A model generated the notes under the pieces. That model did not search any database and was not told the origin of the DNA. It saw only the letters and a list, made by a program, of their open reading frames with translations. This document shows, in pieces, positions 1-7,842 of a stretch of DNA of 64,000 nt (positions are counted from its first letter, which is position 1; the number at the start of each line of letters is the position of its first letter). The stretch comes from an uncultured Myxococcales bacterium (GTDB lineage Bacteria > Myxococcota_A > UBA9042 > CAIXZC01): assembly GCA_903895725.1 (NCBI GenBank), contig CAITUV010000031.1, positions 1 through 64,000 of the forward strand, given 5' to 3'. The translations under genes and the position numbers were made by a program.

Positions 1-316
1 CCGGCGTCATAACTCGGCCGATGTTACATCATCCCGGCAGTTGTGACGCTCCCGGCGTCATAACTCGGCCGATGTTCCATCATCCCGGCAGTTGTGACGC
101 TCCCGGCGTCATAACTCGGCCGATGTGCCATCATCCCGGCAGTTGTGACGCTCCCGGCGTCATAACTCGGCCGATGTTCCATCATCCTGGCAGTTGTGAC
201 GCTCCCGGCGTCATAACTCGGCCGATGTTCCATCATCCCGGCAGTTGTGACGCTCCCGGCGTCATGACTCGGCCGATGTTGCATCATCCCGGCAGTTGTG
301 ACGCTTTCGGCGACAT
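1..316. repeat. 51-bp tandem repeat array with internal dyads
   Basis: About six head-to-tail copies of a 51-bp unit, the first cut by the window edge and the last degenerate. Each full copy holds TGACGC-TCCCG-GCGTCA, a perfect 6-bp inverted repeat that extends to TTRTGACGC/GCGTCATAA, at 44-60, 95-111, 146-162, 197-213 and 248-264. Each also holds the palindrome TCGGCCGA. Because 51 is a multiple of three, the array is open in several frames and gives repetitive peptides on both strands. There is no start signal or coding character, so I treat it as non-coding. The spacing is close to five helical turns, as in clustered operator or iteron sites, but the function is unknown. Confidence 0.85.
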
Positions 317-424
317 CTCCGGGGCACCAGCCAAGATCGAGCCCGCATCCCTTGCACTTTGCCCGGAACAGACGACAATAGGGAGACCTGCCTGGACCGA
401 CAGTCCGCAGGGGGGGGAAGGCCG

Positions 425-2554
425 ATGACTCGCACGGTACTCACCGTCTGGATGCTGGTTGGACTGCTTGGTGCGTGCTCCGGAGGAAAGGAGACTGTCG
501 GCGACGTTCCGACAGGAGACGAGACGACGGAGCCGGGGGATGTCTTGCCGGGAGATGTCCGGAGCATGGACGAGGTCGACACGACCCCCGCAGTGCCGGA
601 CGTCGAGACCGGGGAAGACCGCCCGGAGGACCAGGACGGGGATGGGGTTGATGGGGGCGACGGCTCGGACGCGGGCGGCACCGATTCCGGGGAAGACCTG
701 GGCAGCCTCGAAGACACCTCGGAACCGGAGATCGTCCCGTGTGACGCCGGCAAGCCGTGCGACGACGGCGATCCCTGCACGCAGGACGACACGTGCACGC
801 CTCAGGGGACGTGCGAGGGGACGGCCAAGGTGTGCGACGACGGGGATCCCTGCAACGGCGAGGAAGTCTGCGGGCCGGACGGCGAATGCGGACCGGGCGA
901 CTCCCCGCCGTGCGACGACGACAACCCCTGCACCGACGACGAGTGTGTTCCCGTGGTCGGGTGCATCCATCCGAACAATACGCTGGAGTGTGATGACGAC
1001 GATGCCTGCACCGTGGGCGACCAGTGCGCCGACGGCCTGTGCGTGCCGGGGGAGCCGGCCTCGTGCGACGACGGTGAGCCATGCACCGACGATTCCTGCG
1101 ACCCGGCCGAGGGGTGCAAGACTGCCCCCAACACCGCCGAGTGCGACGACGGCAACGCGTGCACCGTGGGCGACTTGTGCTCGGGGGGCACCTGCCAGCC
1201 CGGGGTGGACTCCTGCGAATGCACGACGACGGCCGACTGCGCCTGGCTCGACAACGAAGACCTGTGCGACGGCCAGCACGTCTGTGACACGAGCGTGCTG
1301 CCGTACGTGTGCAAGGTCGACCCGGACAGCGTCGTACAGTGCCCGGCATCGGGGCTCCCCTGCCTGGCAAACCAGTGCGACCCGGCAACCGGCCAGTGCG
1401 CCTCGGTGCAGGCCACCGACGGCCTCCAGTGCGACGACGAAGACCCGTGCACGCTCCAGAGTGCCTGCCTGAGCGGTCTGTGCGTCGGGGAGTACATCGC
1501 CGGGTGCGGCATCGGCGGCCCATGCGTCGGGGCCGACGGGTGCATGGAGGGGCAGACCTGCCTGTACGACCTTCCCGGCGGTTACTGCACCAAGAGCAAC
1601 TGCCTGAATTCGGGCTGCCCGTTCGGGACCACGTGCCTGTTGGTGGGCTTCGGGCCCGGGACCGCCTGCTATCTCGACTGCGACTCGGACTCCGACTGCA
1701 GGGTCGACGAGGGATATGAGTGCACCCCGTCGGGCGTGTGCGCCTGCGGAAAGACCATTTGCGAAGCGGGCCAGCCGGCCTGCAACGGTGCGCTGGCCAC
1801 GACGTGCAACGCGTGCGGGTCCGGATTCGAACCGGGCGGAACCGACTGCTCGGCCGACGGGAAGAAGTGCGTCGACGGTGCCTGCCAGGCCTGTGATCCA
1901 GGCCCGTGTGACAACTGCGAGGCTCTCTGCCCTGCCGACCAGACCGGAACGGGCCCGGTCTGCGGCATCGACGGCATCACCTACGACAGCTTCTGCAAGC
2001 TCAAGTGTGCGATCGGAAGCCCCGAGTGCACGGCCCTTTCCAACTGTCATCAGATGGCCTACCCGTTTGCCTGCACCGACTTCTGCGTGGTGGAAGAAGC
2101 GGAGCCCATCGTCGTGGGCGACCCGGTGCCGGCATTCCAGTGCAAGGACCTCAACACCTCCTCCGCCACGTTCCAGGCTCCGGTGTCGGACTTCACGCTC
2201 AAACAGCTCGTCTGGATCGCATACTTCGGGAGCTGTACCTGAGGCTCCTGCGGGCAGCAGGCTGCTGCCCTGGACGATTTCATCGCCTCCCACCCGACGT
2301 GGATCGGCAAGGTGCAGGGGCTTGCCATCAATAAGGCCGGTGCCCAATCCGGCCTTCCGGCGTGCAGCAAGCTGACCGAGCTGCCCCTCCTCCAGGACGA
2401 TTCCCTGGGGTCTCTGTGGGCCGCCCTGGGCATCACGACGAACTCCATCATCGTGGTGGATGCCACGGGCAAGCTGGTGCACAAGATCGTGGGGGGAAGC
2501 CTCCCCGCGTCCGGCCCCGAGATCGAAGGGGTCGTCAATGGGCTCCTGAAGTAG
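425..2554 (+). CDS. Kazal/thioredoxin-like lipoprotein, predicted selenoprotein (UGA at 2240 read through)
   Basis: Predicted 709-residue lipoprotein. The start is the ATG at 425, behind a G-rich ribosome site, because it places a signal peptide ending in the lipobox LLGAC (Cys18). An Asp/Gly-rich linker follows, then about eight Cys-rich half-repeats of the CDDGDPCT type to about residue 370, and a Kazal-like inhibitor module near 500-540 (VCGIDGITYDSFCKLKC). The last 120 residues look like a thioredoxin fold. The frame meets TGA at 2240-2242 and continues unbroken to TAG at 2554. The local sequence reads YFGSCT-U-GSCGQQ, so the UGA falls exactly on the first residue of a CxxC-type redox site, giving UxxC. 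A later strand (TTNSIIVVDATGKLVHKI) fits the fold. A hairpin just after the UGA could be a bacterial SECIS. I infer selenocysteine at residue 606; a nonsense mutation is the alternative. It converges on the next gene with 2 bases between the stops. Confidence 0.72.
2252..2270 (+). promoter_or_regulatory. Candidate bacterial SECIS hairpin
   Basis: GGGCAGC-AGGCT-GCTGCCC forms a 7-bp GC stem with a 5-base loop (8 bp with a 3-base loop is also possible). The loop begins 16 bases after the UGA at 2240-2242 and has G in its second position. Known bacterial SECIS elements lie directly downstream of the UGA in the coding region, with a short apical loop carrying a G near its start. This hairpin fits that pattern. 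SelB binding is inferred. Confidence 0.55.
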
Positions 2555-2556
2555 CG

Positions 2557-4461
2557 CTACTGGGCCCGGGCTTCTCTCGGTCGGCTCTTCTTGGCCTGTG
2601 CGACGAGCTTCTGGAACGGCTTGAGGACCGCCTGCTCGGGGGGTTCCTTCCTGGCCAGGTGGTAGGGATCCGGAGTGACGGCCACGCGGCCGTCCGCCAG
2701 CACGCGCACCCGATCATAGATCACATACACGGGAACGGTCCTGGAGGGGACCACCCGCCGCTCGATGACCCGCTGGAGCACCTCCTCGATGGGGGGTTCC
2801 AGGGTGTCGCCGGTAAACTCGAGGATGCGCAGCGCAAGGTCTTCGACGTCCTCGACCCGGATGCAGCCGTGTGAGAGTGCCCGGTCGGCAAACCCGAAGT
2901 ACTTCCGTTCCGGGGAGCCATGGAGGGAGACGAGGTTTTCGTTGGCAAAGGCGATGTTGACCTGGCCGAGTGTGTTCTTCGGCCCCGGGAGCTGCACGAA
3001 ACGGCCGTCCTTCTCGACGAACCCGTTGTTCTTGAAGAAGCCCGCTTCGCGGGAGGCCTTGGGGCGAAGCTCACGGTCGAGGACGTACTGGGTGGGAGTC
3101 CAGGTGGGGTTGAAGTCGACGTAGGCGACGGTCGAGCTGACGATCGGGGTCCGCCCGCCCGGCTCCTGGTACGGGAAGCCAACGACGCTGCGGTAGGAGA
3201 CCTGCTCGAGGCCGTTTCGGAAGAAGGCGGTGTTGTATTCGGGGATGTTGACGAGGACGAAGGCATCTCCCCGCTCGGTCCCTCGCTCCAGGGTGAACGC
3301 CAGGGAGCGGTGCAGGAGCGCCACGTGCTGGCCGGCCTCCCAGGTGAGCTTCTCGAGCATGGGGCGGTCGACCTTGGTGCGTACGGTCATGCCGTGGGCC
3401 TCGCGCCACGCGAGGACGGCCTGTCTCGTGGCCTCGTCGAACAGGGAGGGCTTGACCGCTGCGGCTTCGGCCGGGAGCCACCCTTCGGCGACCAGGCGGC
3501 GCTTGAGCCGGGCTGCGCGGGGGCCGAAATCGCCCGGCTTCAGGCTCCCCCACGACCCGAGCACCGGCAACCCGCCGTGCACCCACCAGGCCAGGTAGCG
3601 CCGCAGCGCGGCCACTCGGGCAAAGTAGCGATGGCTCGGCGGAAGTAGCGCTGCCAACCGGTCGGTTGCCTCGTGCGGGCCACTCCAGGCAGGGGGGGCG
3701 CACGGGTTCGTATTCGAAGCTTCGGAGGCAGGAACGCCGGTGAGCCGTGAGCAGGCCTCTCCCCGAAGTTGGCGTCCAGCGAGTAGCCAAGCCCTCGTCA
3801 GGGCCACGTCGAACCGGGCCACGTCTCGGTCCTCGGGCCACCAGGAGGGCACGCATTCGACGGTCAGGACCGAGTGCGGAACCCCGTTCACGTACCGTCG
3901 GATCGCGGCTTCCAGGGCCGGAACCCCCACATCGTCATCGGCGGTCGCCAGGCGCAGCCCGCACCCCTCGCCTGCCAGTCGCAACAAGGGCTCAAACCCC
4001 GCAGCGGTGGGGTTTCCGCCCAGCTCGTGCAGCGCCAGCACGAAGCGGAGCAGCTCGACTGCGCTCTCGCCTCCCTCGCCCGGCACGAGGAACACGGGCT
4101 TCCACTCGCTGCCGACATAGATCCCCCACAGCGTTGCCGCATCCACCAGAGAGAGCCCTGCCGTTGCCGGCAACAGGTCCGAGGCGGAGACTTCGTACTC
4201 GAACCGAGGCCCCCATTCCAACGGGTTCACAGGTACCGCCGGCGCCGGTTCAGCCACGGGGACGCCGGGCTGAGCCTCGGGCGATGTCTCCGTCAGGGCG
4301 GCTGCTCCGGGGGCACCGTTGCCGGTCCCGGAAGACGGCTCGCTGCCGCACCCCATCAAGGACCCCACACGCAGCATCATCAGGATGCCGAGCACGGAGG
4401 CCCACCCCCGCCCCCTGCTCAGGGACGCTGCCATGTCGAGGGTACGGGCGCACCAGCGCAT
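2557..4461 (-). CDS. L,D-transpeptidase (YkuD/YcbB type), lipoprotein
   Basis: 634 residues; makes or remodels 3-3 peptidoglycan cross-links or attaches proteins to peptidoglycan in the periplasm. The start at 4461 is preceded by GGAGG six bases away; the frame is open further upstream but without a ribosome site. A signal peptide ends at a lipobox (SLMGC). After a Pro/Ala linker come a helical region, a peptidoglycan-binding-like domain (LKRRLVAEGWLP to LFDEATRQAVLAW), and the YkuD domain with HGSPE and SHGCIRV; the catalytic Cys is residue 533. Domain order resembles YcbB/LdtD. It is transcribed convergently with the selenoprotein gene. A promoter-like TTGCCC-N16-TACGAT lies upstream at 4482-4509. 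Confidence 0.9.
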   Translation of the reverse strand: MRWCARTLDMAASLSRGRGWASVLGILMMLRVGSLMGCGSEPSSGTGNGAPGAAALTETSPEAQPGVPVAEPAPAVPVNPLEWGPRFEYEVSASDLLPATAGLSLVDAATLWGIYVGSEWKPVFLVPGEGGESAVELLRFVLALHELGGNPTAAGFEPLLRLAGEGCGLRLATADDDVGVPALEAAIRRYVNGVPHSVLTVECVPSWWPEDRDVARFDVALTRAWLLAGRQLRGEACSRLTGVPASEASNTNPCAPPAWSGPHEATDRLAALLPPSHRYFARVAALRRYLAWWVHGGLPVLGSWGSLKPGDFGPRAARLKRRLVAEGWLPAEAAAVKPSLFDEATRQAVLAWREAHGMTVRTKVDRPMLEKLTWEAGQHVALLHRSLAFTLERGTERGDAFVLVNIPEYNTAFFRNGLEQVSYRSVVGFPYQEPGGRTPIVSSTVAYVDFNPTWTPTQYVLDRELRPKASREAGFFKNNGFVEKDGRFVQLPGPKNTLGQVNIAFANENLVSLHGSPERKYFGFADRALSHGCIRVEDVEDLALRILEFTGDTLEPPIEEVLQRVIERRVVPSRTVPVYVIYDRVRVLADGRVAVTPDPYHLARKEPPEQAVLKPFQKLVAQAKKSRPREARAQ

Positions 4462-4481
4462 ACTCCACCTCCAGCAGAACC

Positions 4482-4509
4482 ATCGTAGCGCACACGCGGG
4501 AGGGGGCAA
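4482..4509 (-). promoter_or_regulatory. Possible sigma-70 promoter of the L,D-transpeptidase gene
   Basis: On the minus strand TTGCCC (4504-4509) and TACGAT (4482-4487) are separated by 16 bases and lie about 20 bases upstream of the start codon at 4461. The -10 matches 4 of 6 consensus bases. Weak but well placed. Confidence 0.4.
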
Positions 4510-4520
4510 GAATCCGGGCA

Positions 4521-4681
4521 GACGGCGAGGCAACGCAGCGGACGCGCCGTCCAGCATCGGGGGGAGCCTCGGCTACGTGGGCGGTCGAGAACGGTGCGGC
4601 CGCAAGGCGCGAGCCAGAAGCGAACGAGGCGTACTTCCCGTACGCCGCAGGGAGCGACGCAGCAAGGAAACGCAGCGGACG
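4521..4681. repeat. Structured intergenic repeat (two AACGCAGCGGACG copies plus hairpin)
   Basis: AACGCAGCGGACG occurs at 4532-4544 and 4669-4681. Each copy is followed by a possible stem (GGACG-CGC-CGTCC at 4540-4552 for the first). Between them GCGTAC-TTCCC-GTACGC (4629-4645) is a perfect 6-bp inverted repeat. The segment fills the gap between two minus-strand genes. It looks like a REP-type element rather than a gene; a role in transcription termination is possible. Confidence 0.5.
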
Positions 4682-4697
4682 TGCCGCTATCGGCCGC

Positions 4698-7600
4698 CTA
4701 CGGCTTGAAGTTCCAGGGGTAGCGGATGACGCACTCGCCGCCGATGGGGCGACGGAACGTGATCCCCTTGATGATGTTGCGGGTGCAGTCGGTGACCTTG
4801 GTGTTGCCGAGGCCGTCCTGCTCGAGGGAGATGCTGGTGACCCGACCTTCGGGGCCGATGGTGAACTTGAACACCACCTTGCCCTGGAGCTGGGGGTTCT
4901 TCTGGAGCTCGGGGTCGTAGCAGAACTTGATGGCCCCGCGCTTGGCGTTGATCTTGGACTCGATGTCCTTCTGGTCGCAGTAGACCGAGGTCTCGGCCTC
5001 CTTGACCTTCTTCTTGCCGGGCAGGTAGGGGATCTCGACGTCGGGGAAGATCACGACGATGTTCGAGATGCACTGGGCGGCGGCCTTCTCCGCGTCACAG
5101 GCAAAGCCCGGGTAGGCCTTCCCGACCTCGGCCAGAGGGGCGTCCTCGGGCAGGCGGGTGAGCAGGTCCGCAACCTTGATGACGAGCCCGGACGAGGCAT
5201 TGTCGTCCGCCACCACGTAGATCACGTTGCCGTTGTCCCACTTCTTCTTCATGGCCGCGGCGATGCCCACGACCTGCTCCTCGAACTTGGAGTTGCCGGC
5301 GCTGGTGTACGCCATGAAGAGGTTCCACAACGGATCCGGATTCCGGGGATCCTCGACCGACTGGAACTTGCCCGGCCACGGGATGTCGCGCTTCCTCGGG
5401 TTGCGCTTGGCCGTCATCTTGCCCTTGCGGGTCACGTCGGTGGGCGGGTAGAAGCGGACGGAGCCGTCGTCGGTGACGTAGACCAGCAGCGGCCGCTTGT
5501 ACGTCGTGTCCAGGACGGTCTCGTCCACGAACTTCTCGGTGAAGTACACCGTGGGGACGGAGCCCACGATCCCGGTCCCCTTGACCAGCCGATCGTCCTT
5601 GTAGTCGGCATAGTACAGGGAGTCGACGATCCGCTTGAACAGCAGGGCGGGCGTGTCGATGTCGATGGCGTACAGGGCGGCCCGACCGACCGTCTCCGGG
5701 AAAAGCGGCCACTGGGGACGCTCGGTGTTGATCACGCTCTGGCCGGCCAGATAGGCGAACGCACGGCCTTCGAACTGCCCGGCTTCCCCGGCCAGCTTCC
5801 TGGCGGCCTCGACGACGCTCGGGATGGAGAAGTCGGGCTTCTTGAACAGGGTTCCCCGGATGGTCACGTCCTCGAGGAAGGCCCCCACGGTCTCGTCGTA
5901 GGTCCTATTCTGCTCCTTGAGGAGCTTGTTCTTCTCCTCGAGCTCCCTGGCGATGCCTTCCACGTCGACGATGAGCTTGCCGGGCCATGCGTAGCCGGCC
6001 TCACGGTCGAGCATCTGGGCCTTGCCCTGGGCCACGCGGGCCAGGGGGCGAAGGGCCTTGGACACGCCCTTCTCGTCAGCCACGATCATCTCGATGGGCT
6101 GGAACGACCAGGTCGGGGAGAGCGGCGACAGGTCGGAGCGGAGCACGAGCCGATCCTTCATCTCGGCCCACTTGTCCTTGGGGAACAGCTCGATGGCGGG
6201 GTCAAGCGGCAGGACCTCGAGCATCCCGGACTGGAGCGCCTGCGCCAGGGGAGCGAAGTACGGCAGCAGCGGGTCGTTCTCGGACCCCTCCGGGAGCTGG
6301 TTGGCCAGGCGGCCGGCGAGCTCGTAGGAGCGCAGCGCCAACGCGTTGACCGGCGTGGCGAGCTGGGCATCTTCCGCGGCCAGGCCAAGCCCGGAGGCGC
6401 AGTTCTTGACCACGGACTGGGCCACGGTCATCCCCTGCTCGATGTCCGGGAGGGCCTCGGCGCACAGCAGGCCGGCGTTCTCCTTGAGGAAGAGCAGGTC
6501 GCCCAGGTACTCCTCCTTGAGCGTGCCGAGCTGCCCGCATGCGGCGCACAGCACGGGACCGGCCGCATCGGCAAACTGAACCCAGCGGGCGGCAAAGGGG
6601 AGGGCCGAGGCGGAGGTCAGGCCGTTCTTGAGGCGGCTCGCCACCAGGATGCGGGCAGCAAGGGCAGCACCGCCCTTGGCATTGACCATCGACAGCAGCG
6701 TGGCCACGTCGGCCCCACCGGCCTGGATGCTCGGGGCAGCGGTCCCGGCAGCGGCCGCTCCGTCGGAGGAGACGGGGGGCTGAGCGGCACCTTCGGCGGG
6801 CTGAGCAGCACCTTCGGCAGGCTGAGCCGCACCTTCGGCGGGCTGAGCAGCACCTTCGGCTGGCTGAGCGGCACCTTCGGCGGGCTGTGCGGCACCTTCG
6901 GCGGGCTGTGCGGCACCTTCGGCAGGCTGTGCGGCACCTTCGGCTGGCTTTGCTGTTCCGTCACCGGCCGCAGCAACCTCGGGTTGTGCAGCTCCTTCGG
7001 CGGGCTGTGCGGCACCTTCGGCTGGCTTGGCAGCATCGGCCGCTGCAACGGGGGCCTGGATCCACTCGGCAGGCACTGCGAGGTAAGCAGCGGGAAGCTT
7101 CCCGGCCTTCACCAGGCGCTCCTGGGCCAGGTAGATCAGCAGTCCGGCCCGGAGGTTGAGCTGCTCCTGGGCATCGCCTTCGAGCTTGCGGGCATTCTCC
7201 TGCATGGAGCTGGCCAGCCCGTTGAGGTAGGCAGCGACGGCCTCGTCGTTCGGCTCCTGATCTGCGGCGAGCTTGCCGTCCAGGGCGAGAAGACGCTTCT
7301 CGAGGTCCGGTGCCACTCCGGCCGCGGCCAGCACGAGGCAGTCGGAGCGGGTCCGGGCGGCAGCGGCGAAAGCCTGGAGGGCTTCGGGGCTGCCGGGGAA
7401 TTCCTTCTCGACCTCAGCCAGGGTGCCCAGGTACTTCTCGACGGCCCCGGCAGACAGATCGTACTGGGGCATGGCCGCAAGCGCTTCCTTGAGCTTGTCT
7501 GCGGCCGTGGCCTTGGCCGGCTCGGCCTTGGGCTCTTCCTTCGTGTCGGGCTTGGGTTCTTCCTTACTGGGCTCGGGGGCCGGCTCTTCCTTCTTCACTT

Positions 7601-7745
7601 CCTTGGCCGGCTCGGCCTTGGGTGTCTCTTTCTCTTCGACCTTGGGAGTCTCCTTGGGAGCCTCTTTCTGGCATCCCACGGCGCACAGGAACACAATGCC
7701 CACGATGAGGGCGACCGTCGCCCGAGTGGAAACCTTGCCGATCAT
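4698..7745 (-). CDS. AgmX/PglI-type C-terminal domain lipoprotein with ExbD-like segment
   Basis: 1015 residues. The ATG at 7745 follows AGGAGG and gives a lipoprotein signal (CAVGC). Then come a Lys/Glu/Pro-rich linker (residues 25-75), a helical region, an Ala/Pro tract of PAEGAAQ heptads, a long helical domain, an ExbD-like segment (NGNVIYVVADDNASSGLVIK) and a C-terminal TonB-like domain (QGKVVFKFTIGPEGRVTS, with four spaced Cys). The last part resembles the AgmX/PglI C-terminal domain of myxobacterial gliding and transport proteins. I infer a periplasmic energy-coupling or scaffold role, but the combination of a lipid anchor, an ExbD-like part and a TonB-like part in one chain is unfamiliar to me. 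A good promoter lies just upstream. Confidence 0.8.
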   Translation of the reverse strand: MIGKVSTRATVALIVGIVFLCAVGCQKEAPKETPKVEEKETPKAEPAKEVKKEEPAPEPSKEEPKPDTKEEPKAEPAKATAADKLKEALAAMPQYDLSAGAVEKYLGTLAEVEKEFPGSPEALQAFAAAARTRSDCLVLAAAGVAPDLEKRLLALDGKLAADQEPNDEAVAAYLNGLASSMQENARKLEGDAQEQLNLRAGLLIYLAQERLVKAGKLPAAYLAVPAEWIQAPVAAADAAKPAEGAAQPAEGAAQPEVAAAGDGTAKPAEGAAQPAEGAAQPAEGAAQPAEGAAQPAEGAAQPAEGAAQPAEGAAQPAEGAAQPPVSSDGAAAAGTAAPSIQAGGADVATLLSMVNAKGGAALAARILVASRLKNGLTSASALPFAARWVQFADAAGPVLCAACGQLGTLKEEYLGDLLFLKENAGLLCAEALPDIEQGMTVAQSVVKNCASGLGLAAEDAQLATPVNALALRSYELAGRLANQLPEGSENDPLLPYFAPLAQALQSGMLEVLPLDPAIELFPKDKWAEMKDRLVLRSDLSPLSPTWSFQPIEMIVADEKGVSKALRPLARVAQGKAQMLDREAGYAWPGKLIVDVEGIARELEEKNKLLKEQNRTYDETVGAFLEDVTIRGTLFKKPDFSIPSVVEAARKLAGEAGQFEGRAFAYLAGQSVINTERPQWPLFPETVGRAALYAIDIDTPALLFKRIVDSLYYADYKDDRLVKGTGIVGSVPTVYFTEKFVDETVLDTTYKRPLLVYVTDDGSVRFYPPTDVTRKGKMTAKRNPRKRDIPWPGKFQSVEDPRNPDPLWNLFMAYTSAGNSKFEEQVVGIAAAMKKKWDNGNVIYVVADDNASSGLVIKVADLLTRLPEDAPLAEVGKAYPGFACDAEKAAAQCISNIVVIFPDVEIPYLPGKKKVKEAETSVYCDQKDIESKINAKRGAIKFCYDPELQKNPQLQGKVVFKFTIGPEGRVTSISLEQDGLGNTKVTDCTRNIIKGITFRRPIGGECVIRYPWNFKP
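6779..7028 (-). repeat. 21-bp repeat encoding PAEGAAQ heptads
   Basis: About eight near-identical 21-bp units (6779-6951), plus two more after a short spacer (about 6989-7028), encode Pro-Ala-Glu-Gly-Ala-Ala-Gln heptads within the AgmX-like gene. Such runs form extended, wall-spanning linkers and can change copy number by slippage. Confidence 0.85.
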
Positions 7746-7796
7746 CTTTCCCTCCTTCTGGAAGACAAGCCGCCGATTGTACGAACCGACCGGGTA

Positions 7797-7825
7797 TAGA
7801 TATCCGAAGCAGGCGCGGGTGTCAA
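7797..7825 (-). promoter_or_regulatory. Sigma-70-type promoter of the AgmX-like gene
   Basis: On the minus strand TTGACA (7820-7825) and TATCTA (7797-7802) are 17 bases apart. The predicted start of transcription is about 45 bases upstream of the ATG at 7745. The -35 box is perfect. Confidence 0.6.
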
Positions 7826-7842
7826 CGCGGGCGACAGCGATT

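Noticed and set aside
1..316. CRISPR array
   Set aside because: The whole 51-bp unit is repeated; there are no variable spacers and no cas genes.
21..428. 135-residue repetitive reading frame over the 51-bp array
   Set aside because: The frame exists only because the repeat length is a multiple of three; the complementary strand is open too, and there is no ribosome site.
2240..2242. Simple nonsense mutation (pseudogene) in the first lipoprotein gene
   Set aside because: The stop is UGA, falls exactly on a redox-site residue, has a hairpin after it, and the rest of the frame is intact with no other lesion. Kept as an alternative only.
284..2482. Long opposite-strand frame over the selenoprotein gene
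   Set aside because: Shadow of a GC-rich gene: no start signal, poor amino-acid composition, and it crosses the repeat array.
3747..7799. 1350-codon plus-strand frame across the transpeptidase and AgmX-like genes
   Set aside because: Arg/Pro/Gly-rich shadow without a fold; the minus-strand genes have domains, signals and ribosome sites.
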